Source: Treponema sp.
GTDB taxonomy: Bacteria; Spirochaetota; Spirochaetia; Treponematales; Treponemataceae
NCBI GenBank assembly: GCA_017940005.1
Contig: JAGAZO010000008.1
Span: 181,056-245,055 of the forward strand
Length of the DNA stretch: 64,000 bases
Direction: 5' to 3'
In this document: one piece after another, positions 44,991-54,949 of the stretch
Layout of the letters: every line of letters starts with the position of its first letter
Numbering within the stretch: position 1 is the first letter of the stretch
The notes under the pieces: model-generated
The model's database searches: none
Told to the model about the DNA's origin: nothing
Seen by the model: the letters and a program-made list of their open reading frames with translations, nothing else
Made by a program: the position numbers and the translations under genes

Positions 44991-46896
44991 AATACTTTTT
45001 GTATTCGCCTATCGCGCGAAGCAATTCTGTGTAAATCAAAAGTGAGCGCGCGATTGTTGCTCGAAATGCATCGCTGTAGTGCGGGGCAGATTGCGCGCGC
45101 TTTTCAAGCTGCCGTTCTGTTGGAAATACGAGCGCTGCCGCGTCTTTTACGCTGCTTTCAAGTATTGCACTGTCTATTGCGCTAAGCTCGTCGAGCGCTT
45201 TTTGTGGCGCAATGTTTCCTGAAAGCGCTTTTTCGCACGTGCGCGTTCCTTTTTCCGCTGTTGCACCAAGCGCGTCGAGGCATGAGCTGAATTCATTGCA
45301 CGCGGCAGCAAAATCTTTGTACGACGGCAATGCGCTGCGCGCCTCGCTCTTTTCTAAAAATGATTTTTTTTGCTCATCGATGCATGGCTTTGCAAGAAGC
45401 GTGTCGAGCGACGCTATCTGTATGCCGGGAATCGCAAGTCCTTCGGGACACAGCGTGTATGTTTTTGCGTCGGAGCATGCGGCGAGCCTGCTTTCAAACC
45501 ACCATGCAAACATGTTCATGCGCGAGTCAGTGAGCACGCTGTTTCCATTGTAGTTGGTGCCGCGCTCGCTTCCTGCAGAAAATAAATACGCCGCTTGCTG
45601 CGTTTCTATAGGGTGTGTGCGGCGCGACAAAATCGCAAACGATTCTTCTGCGCTGCTTCCTTTTATGTGCGTCTGTTTTTGAGGAAACGATAAGTCAAGT
45701 CCGCAGCAGTATATTTCTCTGCTTCCTGCAAGATACGCAAAGTTCCACGCGTTTGACGCAACAGAGCCACCTGCGCCCAAGCTGCCTTTTTGTCCGAGCC
45801 GTTTTTCAAACCAATTGCCGAGCGGAAAGAGCGACGACGTGAGCACAAGCTTCCTGCACTGAAAGCGAAACACTGCAGGATACACTGCAGGTTCTGCAAT
45901 GAGCACGCTTGAGGGGGCGCGCAATCCTGCAATGTGGCGGTATGCGTAGTATTGCGGGTCTCCTATGATGATAAAATCAGGTTCCACATGCGCACGCACG
46001 CATGCTCTGATCGCAGTGTCCACGCACACAAGCACGCTGCGTTTTTGTATCTGTGCAAGATATGGCAGCATTGTTTCAAGCGACGGACCTGCTGCAACAA
46101 TCGTGAACGGCAGTGGCGCATTGTTTTCGTATATGCGCACGCCGTCGTACTTTGCATATGCGTCAAGATTTATGCAGCTGTTGCGCAACCATAATTTTGA
46201 AAATCGTTCGAGCGTTGCGGTGTTTATGTCGTCTTTGCGCTTGTTGCGCTCCACAAGTGATTTCAGTGCGTCAAAATACTGCTGCGCGTGGGCAGTCTGC
46301 GCAAGCACGGAAAAAAACGCGCACGAAGAAACGCCGCCCGCTTTTTCAATGAGCGAGATGACTGTGTGCGCGTCGCAGTTGAGCGCAATGATGCATTCAC
46401 TACATGAGAATACGGGAGTCCAGTCGAGCACAGTGAGCGCGGCAAAAAAATGGAGCGCGTCAGGTTCAACGAGCAGCAGCGTGCGATTTGGAAAATGCTT
46501 TGCGTATACAACGGGCGTATATCCCAAGCCAAAACTGTAAAAAACAGCGGCAGTGCATCCTTGAAAATCGGAGTGGGCAACTACTGCTTCTGCTTCCCGC
46601 GCAGGATTGTACGAGGAGTGGAGCAGCGCGCCGTTTTCAGATGCGCTCATGCTGCCGTCTTTTGCGCTGCATAATTTCCAGAATGGTGCTGCAGTGTTTT
46701 TGCGTTCCGCGTCTGTGGCATCGTTGTTCCTGCTTTCCGTATCGTTGTGTTCGCTTTCTGCATGAGCTGCAATGGCTTCGTCTGTTTCTATTGTTATGCA
46801 CGCATCGATTTTGCTGATGTCGTCTGCAAACATAGTTGCAAGCTGCGGGAAACGCGTTTTAAATGCAGCTATATTGTTATTCCAGATTGAGCTCAA
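44974..46896 (-). CDS. DUF115/MptE-like motility accessory protein
   Basis: A 640-residue protein of the DUF115 (6-hydroxymethylpterin pyrophosphokinase MptE-like) group, often tied in spirochaetes and campylobacters to flagellin glycosylation and motility. The central domain has FTIVAAGPSLETMLPYL and IGDPQYYAYRHI, then a conserved YCCGLDLSFPQKQTH-like segment (residues ~415-430). It overlaps the upstream ftsI by 20 bases, so it is in that operon. Its stop at 44974 marks the right border of the cassette island. Confidence 0.8.
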   Translation of the reverse strand: MSSIWNNNIAAFKTRFPQLATMFADDISKIDACITIETDEAIAAHAESEHNDTESRNNDATDAERKNTAAPFWKLCSAKDGSMSASENGALLHSSYNPAREAEAVVAHSDFQGCTAAVFYSFGLGYTPVVYAKHFPNRTLLLVEPDALHFFAALTVLDWTPVFSCSECIIALNCDAHTVISLIEKAGGVSSCAFFSVLAQTAHAQQYFDALKSLVERNKRKDDINTATLERFSKLWLRNSCINLDAYAKYDGVRIYENNAPLPFTIVAAGPSLETMLPYLAQIQKRSVLVCVDTAIRACVRAHVEPDFIIIGDPQYYAYRHIAGLRAPSSVLIAEPAVYPAVFRFQCRKLVLTSSLFPLGNWFEKRLGQKGSLGAGGSVASNAWNFAYLAGSREIYCCGLDLSFPQKQTHIKGSSAEESFAILSRRTHPIETQQAAYLFSAGSERGTNYNGNSVLTDSRMNMFAWWFESRLAACSDAKTYTLCPEGLAIPGIQIASLDTLLAKPCIDEQKKSFLEKSEARSALPSYKDFAAACNEFSSCLDALGATAEKGTRTCEKALSGNIAPQKALDELSAIDSAILESSVKDAAALVFPTERQLEKRAQSAPHYSDAFRATIARSLLIYTELLRAIGEYKKYFNTVL

Positions 46897-48742
46897 TGAC
46901 CATGTTCTCCGTAACAGGCGTTCCTGCGCTCGGCGTTTGGCTTGTCACCCATCCGTTGCCGTTCATCTTTACTTGAAAGCGCGTGTTTTCAAGCAGCGGC
47001 AATAAATCGCGCTTTGACATGCCGGTAAAGTCGGGCAGTGTGCTGCCGATAGTGAGCGGCGTGCCTGCAGGAATGGTGATGCGCCCTGAATGCAGCAGCG
47101 AGTCTGCGCCGCCTCTGCTCATGCCCAAGTGATTGATGATGACGTCCGCAGCTTCTGCAATCACTGGAGCGACAATGCGCCCCGCGTATGTTTCGCCTTT
47201 TGCTTTTTCAATGACAATGTACAGGATTATCTCTGGATCTTCTACGGGAAAAACCGCAATGCAGTTTGACAAAAAATCTGTGTCGCTGTAGCCGCCGCGC
47301 TCGGATGCCATCTGCGCTGTTCCCGTCTTGACGCCTATCGAAATGTCGCCAAGCGAAGCGCGCGAGCCAGTGCCTGTTGTCGCTGTTGTTTCCATGCAGC
47401 TGAGCAAGTAGTTTGCCGTCGCTTCACGCAGCATGCGCTCTCCATAGTGCGCTTCGTGCTCATAGTGCGTGGAGCCGTCTTTATTTGTAATGCGCTTTAT
47501 CGTTGTCAATCGCACAGGAATGCCGCCATTTGCAAGCGCTGTTGCAGCGTAAACCATCTGGAGCGCAGACACGCTTATCTCCTGCCCAATTGCGATTGTT
47601 GGTTTTGAGCGCGCAGACCAGAGGCGCGAATTTGGGTCTTTGACAGAACCTGCTGTTTCGCCCGGAAGCTCTATGCCCGTTTTTGAACCAAAACCGAGCG
47701 AGCGAATTTTTGCGGCAAAATCGTCTTCGTCCATTCTGTCGCTTATTTGACCGAGCACATCATTGCACGAAAGGCGGAGCGCGTCGCGCGGCGTAAGCCA
47801 GCCGTGTCTACCGAGACAGTTGATGCGAATAGTCTCGCCGCCATGCGTTTTTGTTTCGTACCTGCCGTCGCAAAAAAAACTGTCGTCTGCATGTATAAGC
47901 CCCGCGTCGTACAGCATGGCAACGGTGAATATTTTAAACACAGAGCCTGGCTCATACGCTGTCATTGCAGGTCTATCTATCATTTGCGCGACAGTTGCGC
48001 TGCCGTATTCATTTAGGTCAACAGACGGAAGGCTGATGTATGAAATCACTTCGCCTGTCTTTGCCTCTACAGCGACGAGCATCATGCTTTCAGCTTGCGT
48101 GTTTTCCATTGCGCTCGATGCGATTTGCTCAAGCTTGTACTGCAAGTTTGCATCGATTGTTAAATACACGTTGCGCCCGTGCCGTGCCGTTGCACCTTCG
48201 CTTGTAGCAGGGGCGAGCACAGACTGCATCGCGTACTCTGTGCCTGAAAGCCCGTTCCCGTCGTCGCCCATGTAGCCGATGAGCTGAGCTGCGAGCGCAT
48301 TTTCAGGATACACGCGTCCGGGTATTTTATCATAGCGCACGGCAGCATAGCCTTTTGCATCAGTAATCTGTTTAAGCTCGTCGTACACTGTCTGGTTTAT
48401 TTTCTTTTTGATATAGGTGAAGCTGCTTTCGCTTTCATCGCTCAACAACTTAATAATTTCTGATTCTGTCATGTTGAGCGCGGGCGCAATATCTTTTGCA
48501 AATGACGCGGCATCTTTGATAAGACGCGGCGTTACGCCCATGTGAAAAAAATTTGTTTGCACTGCAAGCGGTTTTCCCGAACGGTCTACGATTGAGCCGC
48601 GCTCTAAAACTGGAGCACGCGCAGTGATTTGTGCAACAGGCGTTTGTGCAAGCTGCGCATAGCGTGCGGCAATATAGACAAGGCATGCACTTGCTGTGAT
48701 TGCGATGACGGTAACTCGTTTGCGTTTGAAAAAATCGTTCAT
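46877..48742 (-). CDS. ftsI: Class B penicillin-binding protein (FtsI-type) with PASTA domain
   Basis: A 621-residue septal or elongation transpeptidase. Membrane anchor at residues ~12-30, a dimerisation domain, and a transpeptidase domain with SVFK (catalytic Ser), SCN and KTGTAQM motifs. The C-terminus is a PASTA-like domain (LPDFTGMSKRDLLPLL onward). Its ATG overlaps the stop of the upstream signal peptidase gene. Confidence 0.93.
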   Translation of the reverse strand: MNDFFKRKRVTVIAITASACLVYIAARYAQLAQTPVAQITARAPVLERGSIVDRSGKPLAVQTNFFHMGVTPRLIKDAASFAKDIAPALNMTESEIIKLLSDESESSFTYIKKKINQTVYDELKQITDAKGYAAVRYDKIPGRVYPENALAAQLIGYMGDDGNGLSGTEYAMQSVLAPATSEGATARHGRNVYLTIDANLQYKLEQIASSAMENTQAESMMLVAVEAKTGEVISYISLPSVDLNEYGSATVAQMIDRPAMTAYEPGSVFKIFTVAMLYDAGLIHADDSFFCDGRYETKTHGGETIRINCLGRHGWLTPRDALRLSCNDVLGQISDRMDEDDFAAKIRSLGFGSKTGIELPGETAGSVKDPNSRLWSARSKPTIAIGQEISVSALQMVYAATALANGGIPVRLTTIKRITNKDGSTHYEHEAHYGERMLREATANYLLSCMETTATTGTGSRASLGDISIGVKTGTAQMASERGGYSDTDFLSNCIAVFPVEDPEIILYIVIEKAKGETYAGRIVAPVIAEAADVIINHLGMSRGGADSLLHSGRITIPAGTPLTIGSTLPDFTGMSKRDLLPLLENTRFQVKMNGNGWVTSQTPSAGTPVTENMVIELNLE

Positions 48743-49251
48743 CTGTTGATAATCCTTCCGACGATATTTTTCACCGAAACAAAGCCGTAGCTTCTTGAGT
48801 CAATCGATTCATCGTAGTTGTCGCCGAGCGCGAGGATATACCCTTCTGGAACGCGCGGAGACGTGTGCATTGCGTCATACTGGTCTTTTGTTAAAACGAT
48901 TTTTTTTTCTCCCACATGCAAACTATATCCTGAATTCGATGAATATTCCAGAGGGGTGCCGCTTGTTGCCGCGCACCGCTTTATCACTATTTTATTATCG
49001 TGCAGATAGATGACAACATCATCGTTTTTTGGTTCTGCCCATTGCACGTAGAATTCACGGCTGCCCGGCTTGACTATGCCGTATGCAAGCTTGTTCACGA
49101 GCACAATGTCGCCGTCATTGATTGCAGGCTTCATAGAACTGCCCGCTACATGCAAAATGTCGAGCGCGAACAATTTGATGAGTATGCCCGCGCATATGCC
49201 TATAACAATGGGGATGAGCGCGCTCCTCATTTTTATTGCAGATTTTCCCAT
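48739..49251 (-). CDS. lepB: Signal peptidase I, short form
   Basis: A 170-residue type I signal peptidase. One N-terminal membrane segment (LIPIVIGICAGILIKLFAL), catalytic Ser in SSMKPAINDGDIVL, catalytic Lys in IVIKRCAA, and the last box LALGDNYDESIDSR. It is unlike the 584-residue form at 27293. It is the first gene of the lepB-ftsI-DUF115 run. Confidence 0.92.
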   Translation of the reverse strand: MGKSAIKMRSALIPIVIGICAGILIKLFALDILHVAGSSMKPAINDGDIVLVNKLAYGIVKPGSREFYVQWAEPKNDDVVIYLHDNKIVIKRCAATSGTPLEYSSNSGYSLHVGEKKIVLTKDQYDAMHTSPRVPEGYILALGDNYDESIDSRSYGFVSVKNIVGRIINR

Positions 49252-49296
49252 GCCTTTATTCTAATATGACAGCTGTTTTATGTCGATAGAATTCAT

Positions 49297-50475
49297 ATGG
49301 AAATTATCAGCTATGTTGGTGTTAAAGGCGGCAATCGTTCATTTAAAATGCCTTTGACGCTGCGCCGCCGTGAGAAAAAAAATATTCTTTCATATACAAC
49401 GAGCACTTCTCGCTATGCGTTTTCAGCAGCGCCTGTCCGCTCGCGCATTACGCTCCACGCGTTTCTTGTAGGCATTGCCCACGCAGTTGACAAAACTGTT
49501 GCACGGTGGAAGACAGCGTGCGCCATCATTGCTGCGCTCTTTGCGCTTGCGGGAATAGCGGCAGCCGTTTCATATGCGGCAAACCACACGGGACCGCTTG
49601 CACTCAGCGGCACGTCAGAGCTTGAAGCGCTCGACAACATGATGGCATCGTTTGCAAGCGGCAATGCGCTGTATTACAATGAGAGCGGCGATTTGCTCGG
49701 AAGCGAAAAATCTGCTGGGGAAATGGCGGCGCTTCTAAAAAAGCCGGTGACGTATCAAACGTATACAGTGCAAGCGGGCGACACGCTCGGCGGAATCACG
49801 CGCAAATTTGAATTGACAAATCTTTCCACAATCATTGCAATTAATAATATTAAAAATGCGCGCTCGCTGTACGTGGGACAAAAGCTGCGCATTCCTTCAA
49901 TAGACGGCATGCTGTACACAGTAGCGCCCGGCAATTCGCTCAACGGGATTTCTGTGAAGTTCAATATACCGCTCGAAGATTTGCTTGACGTGAACGACTT
50001 GGGAACAAATGTGCTCACAGTAGGGCAGCAGCTTTTTATTCCCGGTGCAAAGATGAATTCAGATGCGTTGCACGAAGTGCTCGGCGATTTGTTTAAGAAT
50101 CCAATCACTGCAAAGCATCATGTATCGTCTCCGTTCGGCTGGCGACCTGACCCGTTTACCGGCGTCCGCTCGTATCACACAGGCATAGACTTTGCCTGTG
50201 CAAAAGGAACGCCTATTCACGCGTCAATGGCGGGCAAAGTGATTTTTGCAGGCTGGTCGAATATATTCGGCAACTACGTCATTCTAAGCCATGCGAACGG
50301 TTACCAAACACTGTACGGACATATGGACAAAATACAGGTGAAAAAAGGCGAGAACGTCACGCAGGCAACAGTAATCGGACTTGTCGGCTCAACAGGCTAC
50401 TCGACAGGCGACCATCTGCATTTTACTGTATATAAAAACGGAAAGCTCGTGAATCCTGCGACTGTCTTAAAATAA
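49297..50475 (+). CDS. LysM-M23 peptidoglycan hydrolase
   Basis: A 392-residue cell-wall enzyme or amidase activator. A membrane segment (ACAIIAALFALAGIAAAVSY, ~residues 70-90) anchors it; two LysM repeats follow (YTVQAGDTLGGITRKF and YTVAPGNSLNGISVKF); the C-terminal LytM domain has HTGIDFA (zinc His/Asp) and HLHF. Divergent from the lepB-ftsI cluster. Confidence 0.93.
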   Translation: MEIISYVGVKGGNRSFKMPLTLRRREKKNILSYTTSTSRYAFSAAPVRSRITLHAFLVGIAHAVDKTVARWKTACAIIAALFALAGIAAAVSYAANHTGPLALSGTSELEALDNMMASFASGNALYYNESGDLLGSEKSAGEMAALLKKPVTYQTYTVQAGDTLGGITRKFELTNLSTIIAINNIKNARSLYVGQKLRIPSIDGMLYTVAPGNSLNGISVKFNIPLEDLLDVNDLGTNVLTVGQQLFIPGAKMNSDALHEVLGDLFKNPITAKHHVSSPFGWRPDPFTGVRSYHTGIDFACAKGTPIHASMAGKVIFAGWSNIFGNYVILSHANGYQTLYGHMDKIQVKKGENVTQATVIGLVGSTGYSTGDHLHFTVYKNGKLVNPATVLK

Positions 50476-50534
50476 TTGCGATAAAACACGCAAAAAGTCG
50501 CTTTCAAAAAAATACAATATGAGGTATACTGAAA

Positions 50535-50798
50535 ATGGAGGAATGCAAAAAAATGAAGTCAGTGACAGTGTGCCGCGGATGCGGTCGCACGATTGAAAAT
50601 GATTTTATCTACTGCCCATGGTGCGGCTATTCGCGCGTAGCGTCAGATGACAGTGCCTCGCTTGAAGCTGTGTTCAATCAGCTTGAGCAGCTGCAAAACG
50701 ATTCGCGTAACGCGCACATAAGCGAGATGGAAAAACAGCTCGACGACCTTGTTGCAGAACTCGACACGATTGTTTTGAGCGCGGAGATGCATAAATGA
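50535..50798 (+). CDS. Small zinc-ribbon protein
   Basis: An 87-residue protein with CRGCGRTI and CPWCG, a Cys4 zinc ribbon at residues ~13-40, and a helical C-terminus. The start may be ATG 50535 or 50553 (MKSVTVCRGCG). It overlaps the following gene's ATG by four bases. Function unknown. Confidence 0.75.
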   Translation: MEECKKMKSVTVCRGCGRTIENDFIYCPWCGYSRVASDDSASLEAVFNQLEQLQNDSRNAHISEMEKQLDDLVAELDTIVLSAEMHK

Positions 50799-52993
50799 TG
50801 CAGTTGCGCACTGCACGCATTGCCATAGCACTTTTGTTCGCTGCATTTCCGCTTGCAGCAGGCATTTCGTTTGACAATGCAGATTTGAACAGCAACGACG
50901 AAATGCTGTTTACGGTGCGCCAAAATCTTCCGGGAACAGTTTCATATCAATCGCTGTTTTATACAAAATTGGCAAACGGCGCGCCTGTTGAAACGCCGCG
51001 CGTCGTCACATGCTACCCAGAACGCATGGAGCTGCTTTCAGGTGGGCGCGTGCTGCGCATACGAAACCGCTACGGCACTGCGCAGTATGTACCTGCAAAA
51101 AAAACGCTCGAATACGTGCAGCGCACTGACACAATCCCACAAAATTCAATGCGCCTCTTTCCGTGCAGCACAAGTCCTGACGGCACATGGAACTGCTTTG
51201 TGCAGAAGACAGGTTTTGCAGAAGGAGCGCTTGTCATAGAAAATGCTGCGACTGGCAAAACTGCGACGCTCGACATGCATGCGCCGTTCAGCTATGACGC
51301 TGTTCCGGTAAAGTGGTCGCCCGACGGCTCGCTCGTTTTGTACAGCAAAAACGGCATGGTGTACTTTTGCAGCCCTGACGCTGTTATGCGCGGCGTTGAG
51401 TCGAGCGAATCATATAGAGAAATCGGGCAGGGCACAATAGCGTCAGTGTGCTGGGCGGGTAGCGATGTGTTCTACATTGACGGCGACATCATATATAAAA
51501 TCAATGTAAAAGAATTGTACGCTACAGGATTGTATGCAGATGTGATTGGAAAAGGCGCGCTACAGGGTCGGCTTCCAGAATTGTTCGATGCGCAGCGCGA
51601 CATGTTCAGCGTAAATAAAACGGGTACATCGCTGCTTTTAATAAAATCGGGAAAAGTATTTTCGTACTATGTCTTGAAGCACAACAGCTCGGAATATGTT
51701 TCTGTCGTGTTCTCGCGGCCATATGTCAATGCGCACGGTTCGCTGCTTGACGCAGTTGTGCTGTGGAGCACGGGCGGCGAGCCGTTTGTGTGGATGCGCA
51801 TCATTCCGTATGCGGGCGGAAAAACGCAGGCGGCTGTGTACCGCATTACAAATACATTTACACCGGTGCTCACTGTTGAAGATTCATGCCGCCCCATCCT
51901 CTGTGCAGACGGCACGCACGCTGCGTTTTTTTCAGGCAGCACCGTGTATGTGTACAATGTATCTGCGTGGAAGTGCATAGGCGAATTGAACGGCGAAACT
52001 ATGGTGAGCGCAGTGTGGAGCGGAAACAACACGCTCTATGTCGGCGGCAGCAAAAGCGTGCGCAAGTGGGATATAGCGTCGGGCGCGGTGGAAACGCTCT
52101 TTTTGTCTTCTGCTGATTCGTGCGCGTGGAGTGGAACTACCGCAGTTGTGTCCAGCGGCGGAAAAGCATTCCTGCTCGATAAAACGCTCACCGTATGGGC
52201 GGAAGCGTCGTCAGCGGCAAACGGCGCGTCACATCAAAATGGACGGTACCGCGTGTTTTTGGGCACAACGCCTAATCCGCGATTTGAAAACGCGCTCTAT
52301 GTGCGCACGCTTGCAGGGAAAGCGGTAACAAAGCCAGTGTTTCCTGAAAGCGTAAAAAAAGAAGCTGCGCGAAAAAAAGTTGCGCTTGCATTCGACGCGT
52401 ACAACAGCGCGGACGGACTTCCTGCAATTCTTGCAACGCTCGACGCATACAATATACGCGGCACATTTTTTTTGAACGGTGAATTTATCAAGCGGTATCC
52501 AAATGAAACAAAGCAGATTGCCGCCTCTGGAAACGCGTGCGCGTCGCTGTTCTTTTCAACGCTCGATTTGACGGGCACTGCATTTATTGTTGACGAAAGT
52601 TTTATTCGGCGCGGACTTGCACGCAATGAAGATGAGTTTTATCACTGTACGGGAAAAGAACTTTCGCTTTTGTGGCACGCGCCGTATTACCGCGCAACAG
52701 ATGTGACGCGCAGTTTTGGTGAAAAGGCAGGCTATGCGTATGTTGACGCGGTGAACGGTGGCAAAGGCGAGACTGCCGTAGAGACAGCTGCAACGCATGT
52801 CGAGAGCGCAACGCGCATCATTGAAGCGCATCTTGCGTCGCTTGCAAAAAACGGCGGCGGTGTTGTGCCTGTCACTGTGGGATTTGCGCAAAGCGCGCGC
52901 ACCGATTACGTGCATCAAAATCTCGATTTGCTTGTGAGTGCAATTCTTGACAGCGGGTTTGACATTGTTGATGCAGAAGCGATAAGCAACTGA
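50795..52993 (+). CDS. Exported WD40-like/NodB-like polysaccharide deacetylase-type protein
   Basis: A 732-residue exported protein (signal MMQLRTARIAIALLFAAFPLAAG). The first ~480 residues look like a beta-propeller (repeats with WSPDGSLVLYS, WAGSDVFYIDG, WSGNNTLYVGG). The C-terminal ~200 residues have ALAFDAYNSADGLPAILATLDAYNIRGTFFLNGEFI, a NodB-like fold in which the usual DDG metal site reads DAY, so the enzyme may be altered or inactive. The gene overlaps the zinc-ribbon gene. Confidence 0.75.
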   Translation: MMQLRTARIAIALLFAAFPLAAGISFDNADLNSNDEMLFTVRQNLPGTVSYQSLFYTKLANGAPVETPRVVTCYPERMELLSGGRVLRIRNRYGTAQYVPAKKTLEYVQRTDTIPQNSMRLFPCSTSPDGTWNCFVQKTGFAEGALVIENAATGKTATLDMHAPFSYDAVPVKWSPDGSLVLYSKNGMVYFCSPDAVMRGVESSESYREIGQGTIASVCWAGSDVFYIDGDIIYKINVKELYATGLYADVIGKGALQGRLPELFDAQRDMFSVNKTGTSLLLIKSGKVFSYYVLKHNSSEYVSVVFSRPYVNAHGSLLDAVVLWSTGGEPFVWMRIIPYAGGKTQAAVYRITNTFTPVLTVEDSCRPILCADGTHAAFFSGSTVYVYNVSAWKCIGELNGETMVSAVWSGNNTLYVGGSKSVRKWDIASGAVETLFLSSADSCAWSGTTAVVSSGGKAFLLDKTLTVWAEASSAANGASHQNGRYRVFLGTTPNPRFENALYVRTLAGKAVTKPVFPESVKKEAARKKVALAFDAYNSADGLPAILATLDAYNIRGTFFLNGEFIKRYPNETKQIAASGNACASLFFSTLDLTGTAFIVDESFIRRGLARNEDEFYHCTGKELSLLWHAPYYRATDVTRSFGEKAGYAYVDAVNGGKGETAVETAATHVESATRIIEAHLASLAKNGGGVVPVTVGFAQSARTDYVHQNLDLLVSAILDSGFDIVDAEAISN

Positions 52994-53001
52994 GAGCAGC
53001 A

Positions 53002-54462
53002 TTATTTTTTTCGTGCCAAAATGATGCGCGCGATAAAATCTGATGCGCTTACAAATGCGTTTGCCTTTTGAATGGTGCGGTCTGCAACAAGCGAGATTGT
53101 TTGAAGCGTAATGTCGTCGAGCATATATGAAATGCTGCCGTATGTGCTTCCCACAACAGTTCCACCATCAATAAATCGCGGAAAATCCACAAAGACGCGC
53201 ACACGAGAGGCTGCTTCCTGCGGGCTGTTTCCCGCAATGAACGGTACAGTGAGTGCGGTAAAATCTTCTTGCGGCACAAGGTATACCCATTGCGATATTC
53301 CTCCAGTGACGGGAATAAAATAGCGGTGCACCGCCTCGCCTCTCGTGCAATCTGCAAAGCTTGCAAATGCCCATTCCATAAGCGTCGTGCCGTCTTGCGC
53401 GCGGTAGCGGTTGCCCTCATTTGCGTTGCGTCCCGGTCCGTTCATAGTTACAGAGAGAAAGCGTGTTCCGTGCCGCGTTGCAGTGAGCGCAAGGTTGTAG
53501 CCGCTTTCGTCAATGTAGCCTGTCTTGAGTCCGTCGCAACCATCAAGAACGCCGAGCAGCACGTTTGTGTTTTGTTGCGTAATTCCCATAGTGATGTGTT
53601 CGGGCAATCCGTTTGAAAAATCTTGTGCACGTGGTTTTCCTCTGTCTTCTGGCGCGAGGTTGTGCTCCTGTGGATACGTGAACGAGCGGCGCGAGTGAAA
53701 TTTTTCGAGTGTGTCGGGAAAGCGCGTGATGTACACGCGCGCAAGCGTCGCCATCTCGCGTGGCGTTGTCGTGTTGTTTTCGCTGTAGCCTGATGCTTCC
53801 ACAAAATGAGTTTTTGTAAGTCCGAGCGCCGCCATTTCGTCATTCATGCGCTCAATGAATTTTTCCATAGTGCCACACACATAGTAGGCGAGCGCGTATG
53901 CTGCATCGTTGCCAGAGCACACATCAAGTCCGGTTAATAATTCCTCCACAGTGACAATCTGCCCTTTGCCCAAAAACATGAGCGATGAGTGCGGCATCAT
54001 GTTGCACGCCCAGCTTTCTTTTGGCAACGGCACAATGTCGCTGTACGAGATGGCGCCGCGCTCAATTTCCTGCATGACCACATACATGACAGCGATTTTT
54101 GTCATCGACGCGGGCGGAATGCTTCTGTCCGCTTTTTTTTCATAGATGATGCTGCCGCTCGCAACGTCTATGACGATTGCAGAACCTGCGGCTATTTCAA
54201 TCTGGGCAGGGACAACAGGATAGGGCAGCTGTTTTAAAATTGCGTTGCGGCTTGGATAAGAAGCGTCAAGCGCACTTTCAAGGATATGCTGCTGCTCTGC
54301 TGTGAGCTCGTGTGGCGGAAGCGCTTTTTTAAAGCGGTACAAGCGCACGGCAGCAGTTCCGACAAAAGCGGCAGCGGTGAGCGCGAGAACTGCGATGATG
54401 ATTCTTCGCGTGATTTTTCCGTGCGACGTTTTGTGCGGCATACAGGCTGCATTAGATGACAT
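53002..54462 (-). CDS. dacF: D-alanyl-D-alanine carboxypeptidase (DacF type)
   Basis: Trims peptidoglycan stem peptides. SxxK in PPASMTKIAV, SGN in CSGNDAAYAL and KTG in GLKTGYID are in order, followed by a C-terminal PBP5-like domain. A membrane anchor (IIIAVLALTAAAFVGTAAV) precedes the catalytic domain. The start is uncertain: the frame is open to 54537, with ATG at 54486, 54462 and 54441; 54462 is a compromise. A TATACT -10-like box lies just upstream of 54486, so starts 5' of it are unlikely. Confidence 0.9.
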   Translation of the reverse strand: MSSNAACMPHKTSHGKITRRIIIAVLALTAAAFVGTAAVRLYRFKKALPPHELTAEQQHILESALDASYPSRNAILKQLPYPVVPAQIEIAAGSAIVIDVASGSIIYEKKADRSIPPASMTKIAVMYVVMQEIERGAISYSDIVPLPKESWACNMMPHSSLMFLGKGQIVTVEELLTGLDVCSGNDAAYALAYYVCGTMEKFIERMNDEMAALGLTKTHFVEASGYSENNTTTPREMATLARVYITRFPDTLEKFHSRRSFTYPQEHNLAPEDRGKPRAQDFSNGLPEHITMGITQQNTNVLLGVLDGCDGLKTGYIDESGYNLALTATRHGTRFLSVTMNGPGRNANEGNRYRAQDGTTLMEWAFASFADCTRGEAVHRYFIPVTGGISQWVYLVPQEDFTALTVPFIAGNSPQEAASRVRVFVDFPRFIDGGTVVGSTYGSISYMLDDITLQTISLVADRTIQKANAFVSASDFIARIILARKK

Positions 54463-54525
54463 TCTTCCAAAACTGTTGCCAGGCATACATTCAGTATAGC
54501 ATAAAAGCGACGCAATGCGAAGCAT

Positions 54526-54572
54526 GTTTAAAAACACCGCTAAAATAGCGCGGCGTTTTTACCTTCGAGTTT
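54526..54572 (+). repeat. Intergenic hairpin element, copy A
   Basis: Contains ACCGCTAAAATAGCGCGGCG followed by TTTTT, then ACCTTCGAGTTT. A near-copy lies at 54671-54725. The GC-rich stem with T-run can end transcription on the plus strand. Confidence 0.65.
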
Positions 54573-54949
54573 TCTCGCGCAAACTCGCTTATTATTTACG
54601 CGTTCTCATTTCATTGCGCCCGCGCAGTTTTGAACAGTTCCGATTTTGAAAAATCGTTCACTGTTCAAAATTAAGGACGTTTAAAAACGCCGCTAAAATA
54701 GCGCGGCGTTTTTACCTTCGAGTTTGCTTGAAATTGCGGAACATGCGCCTATTTTTTGCGACAGCAAAAAATAGAGAAAATCCTCTAGCGTTCATGCTGG
54801 AGGACTGACGTGCGCCCGCGCACTAATTGCATGCAATCACTACCGCCCGTGATGCGCACTGCCACTAGCACAGCGTGATGCACAGTTGTAACCGCCCGTG
54901 ATGCGCTCGCACGGTGCCCTACACATTTGCTTATCTACATAACATATGT
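54538..54949 (+). other. Hairpin-rich spacer between dacF and the symporter gene
   Basis: No gene seen. It holds two copies of an element with GCTAAAATAGC in the loop, a long inverted repeat TTTTGAACAGT/ACTGTTCAAAA near 54630-54672 with nested CGATTTT pairing, a perfect CTATTTTTTGC/GCAAAAAATAG hairpin near 54750-54775, a CCTC/GAGG hairpin near 54781, and twice CCGCCCGTGATGCGC near 54843 and 54892. The right part probably holds the terminator of the symporter. Confidence 0.6.
54671..54725 (+). repeat. Intergenic hairpin element, copy B
   Basis: GTTTAAAAACGCCGCTAAAA followed by TAGCGCGGCG and T5, then ACCTTCGAGTTTGC. It repeats the 54526 element over about 45 bases with few changes; the stem AAAAACGCCGC/GCGGCGTTTTT is perfect. 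Confidence 0.7.
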
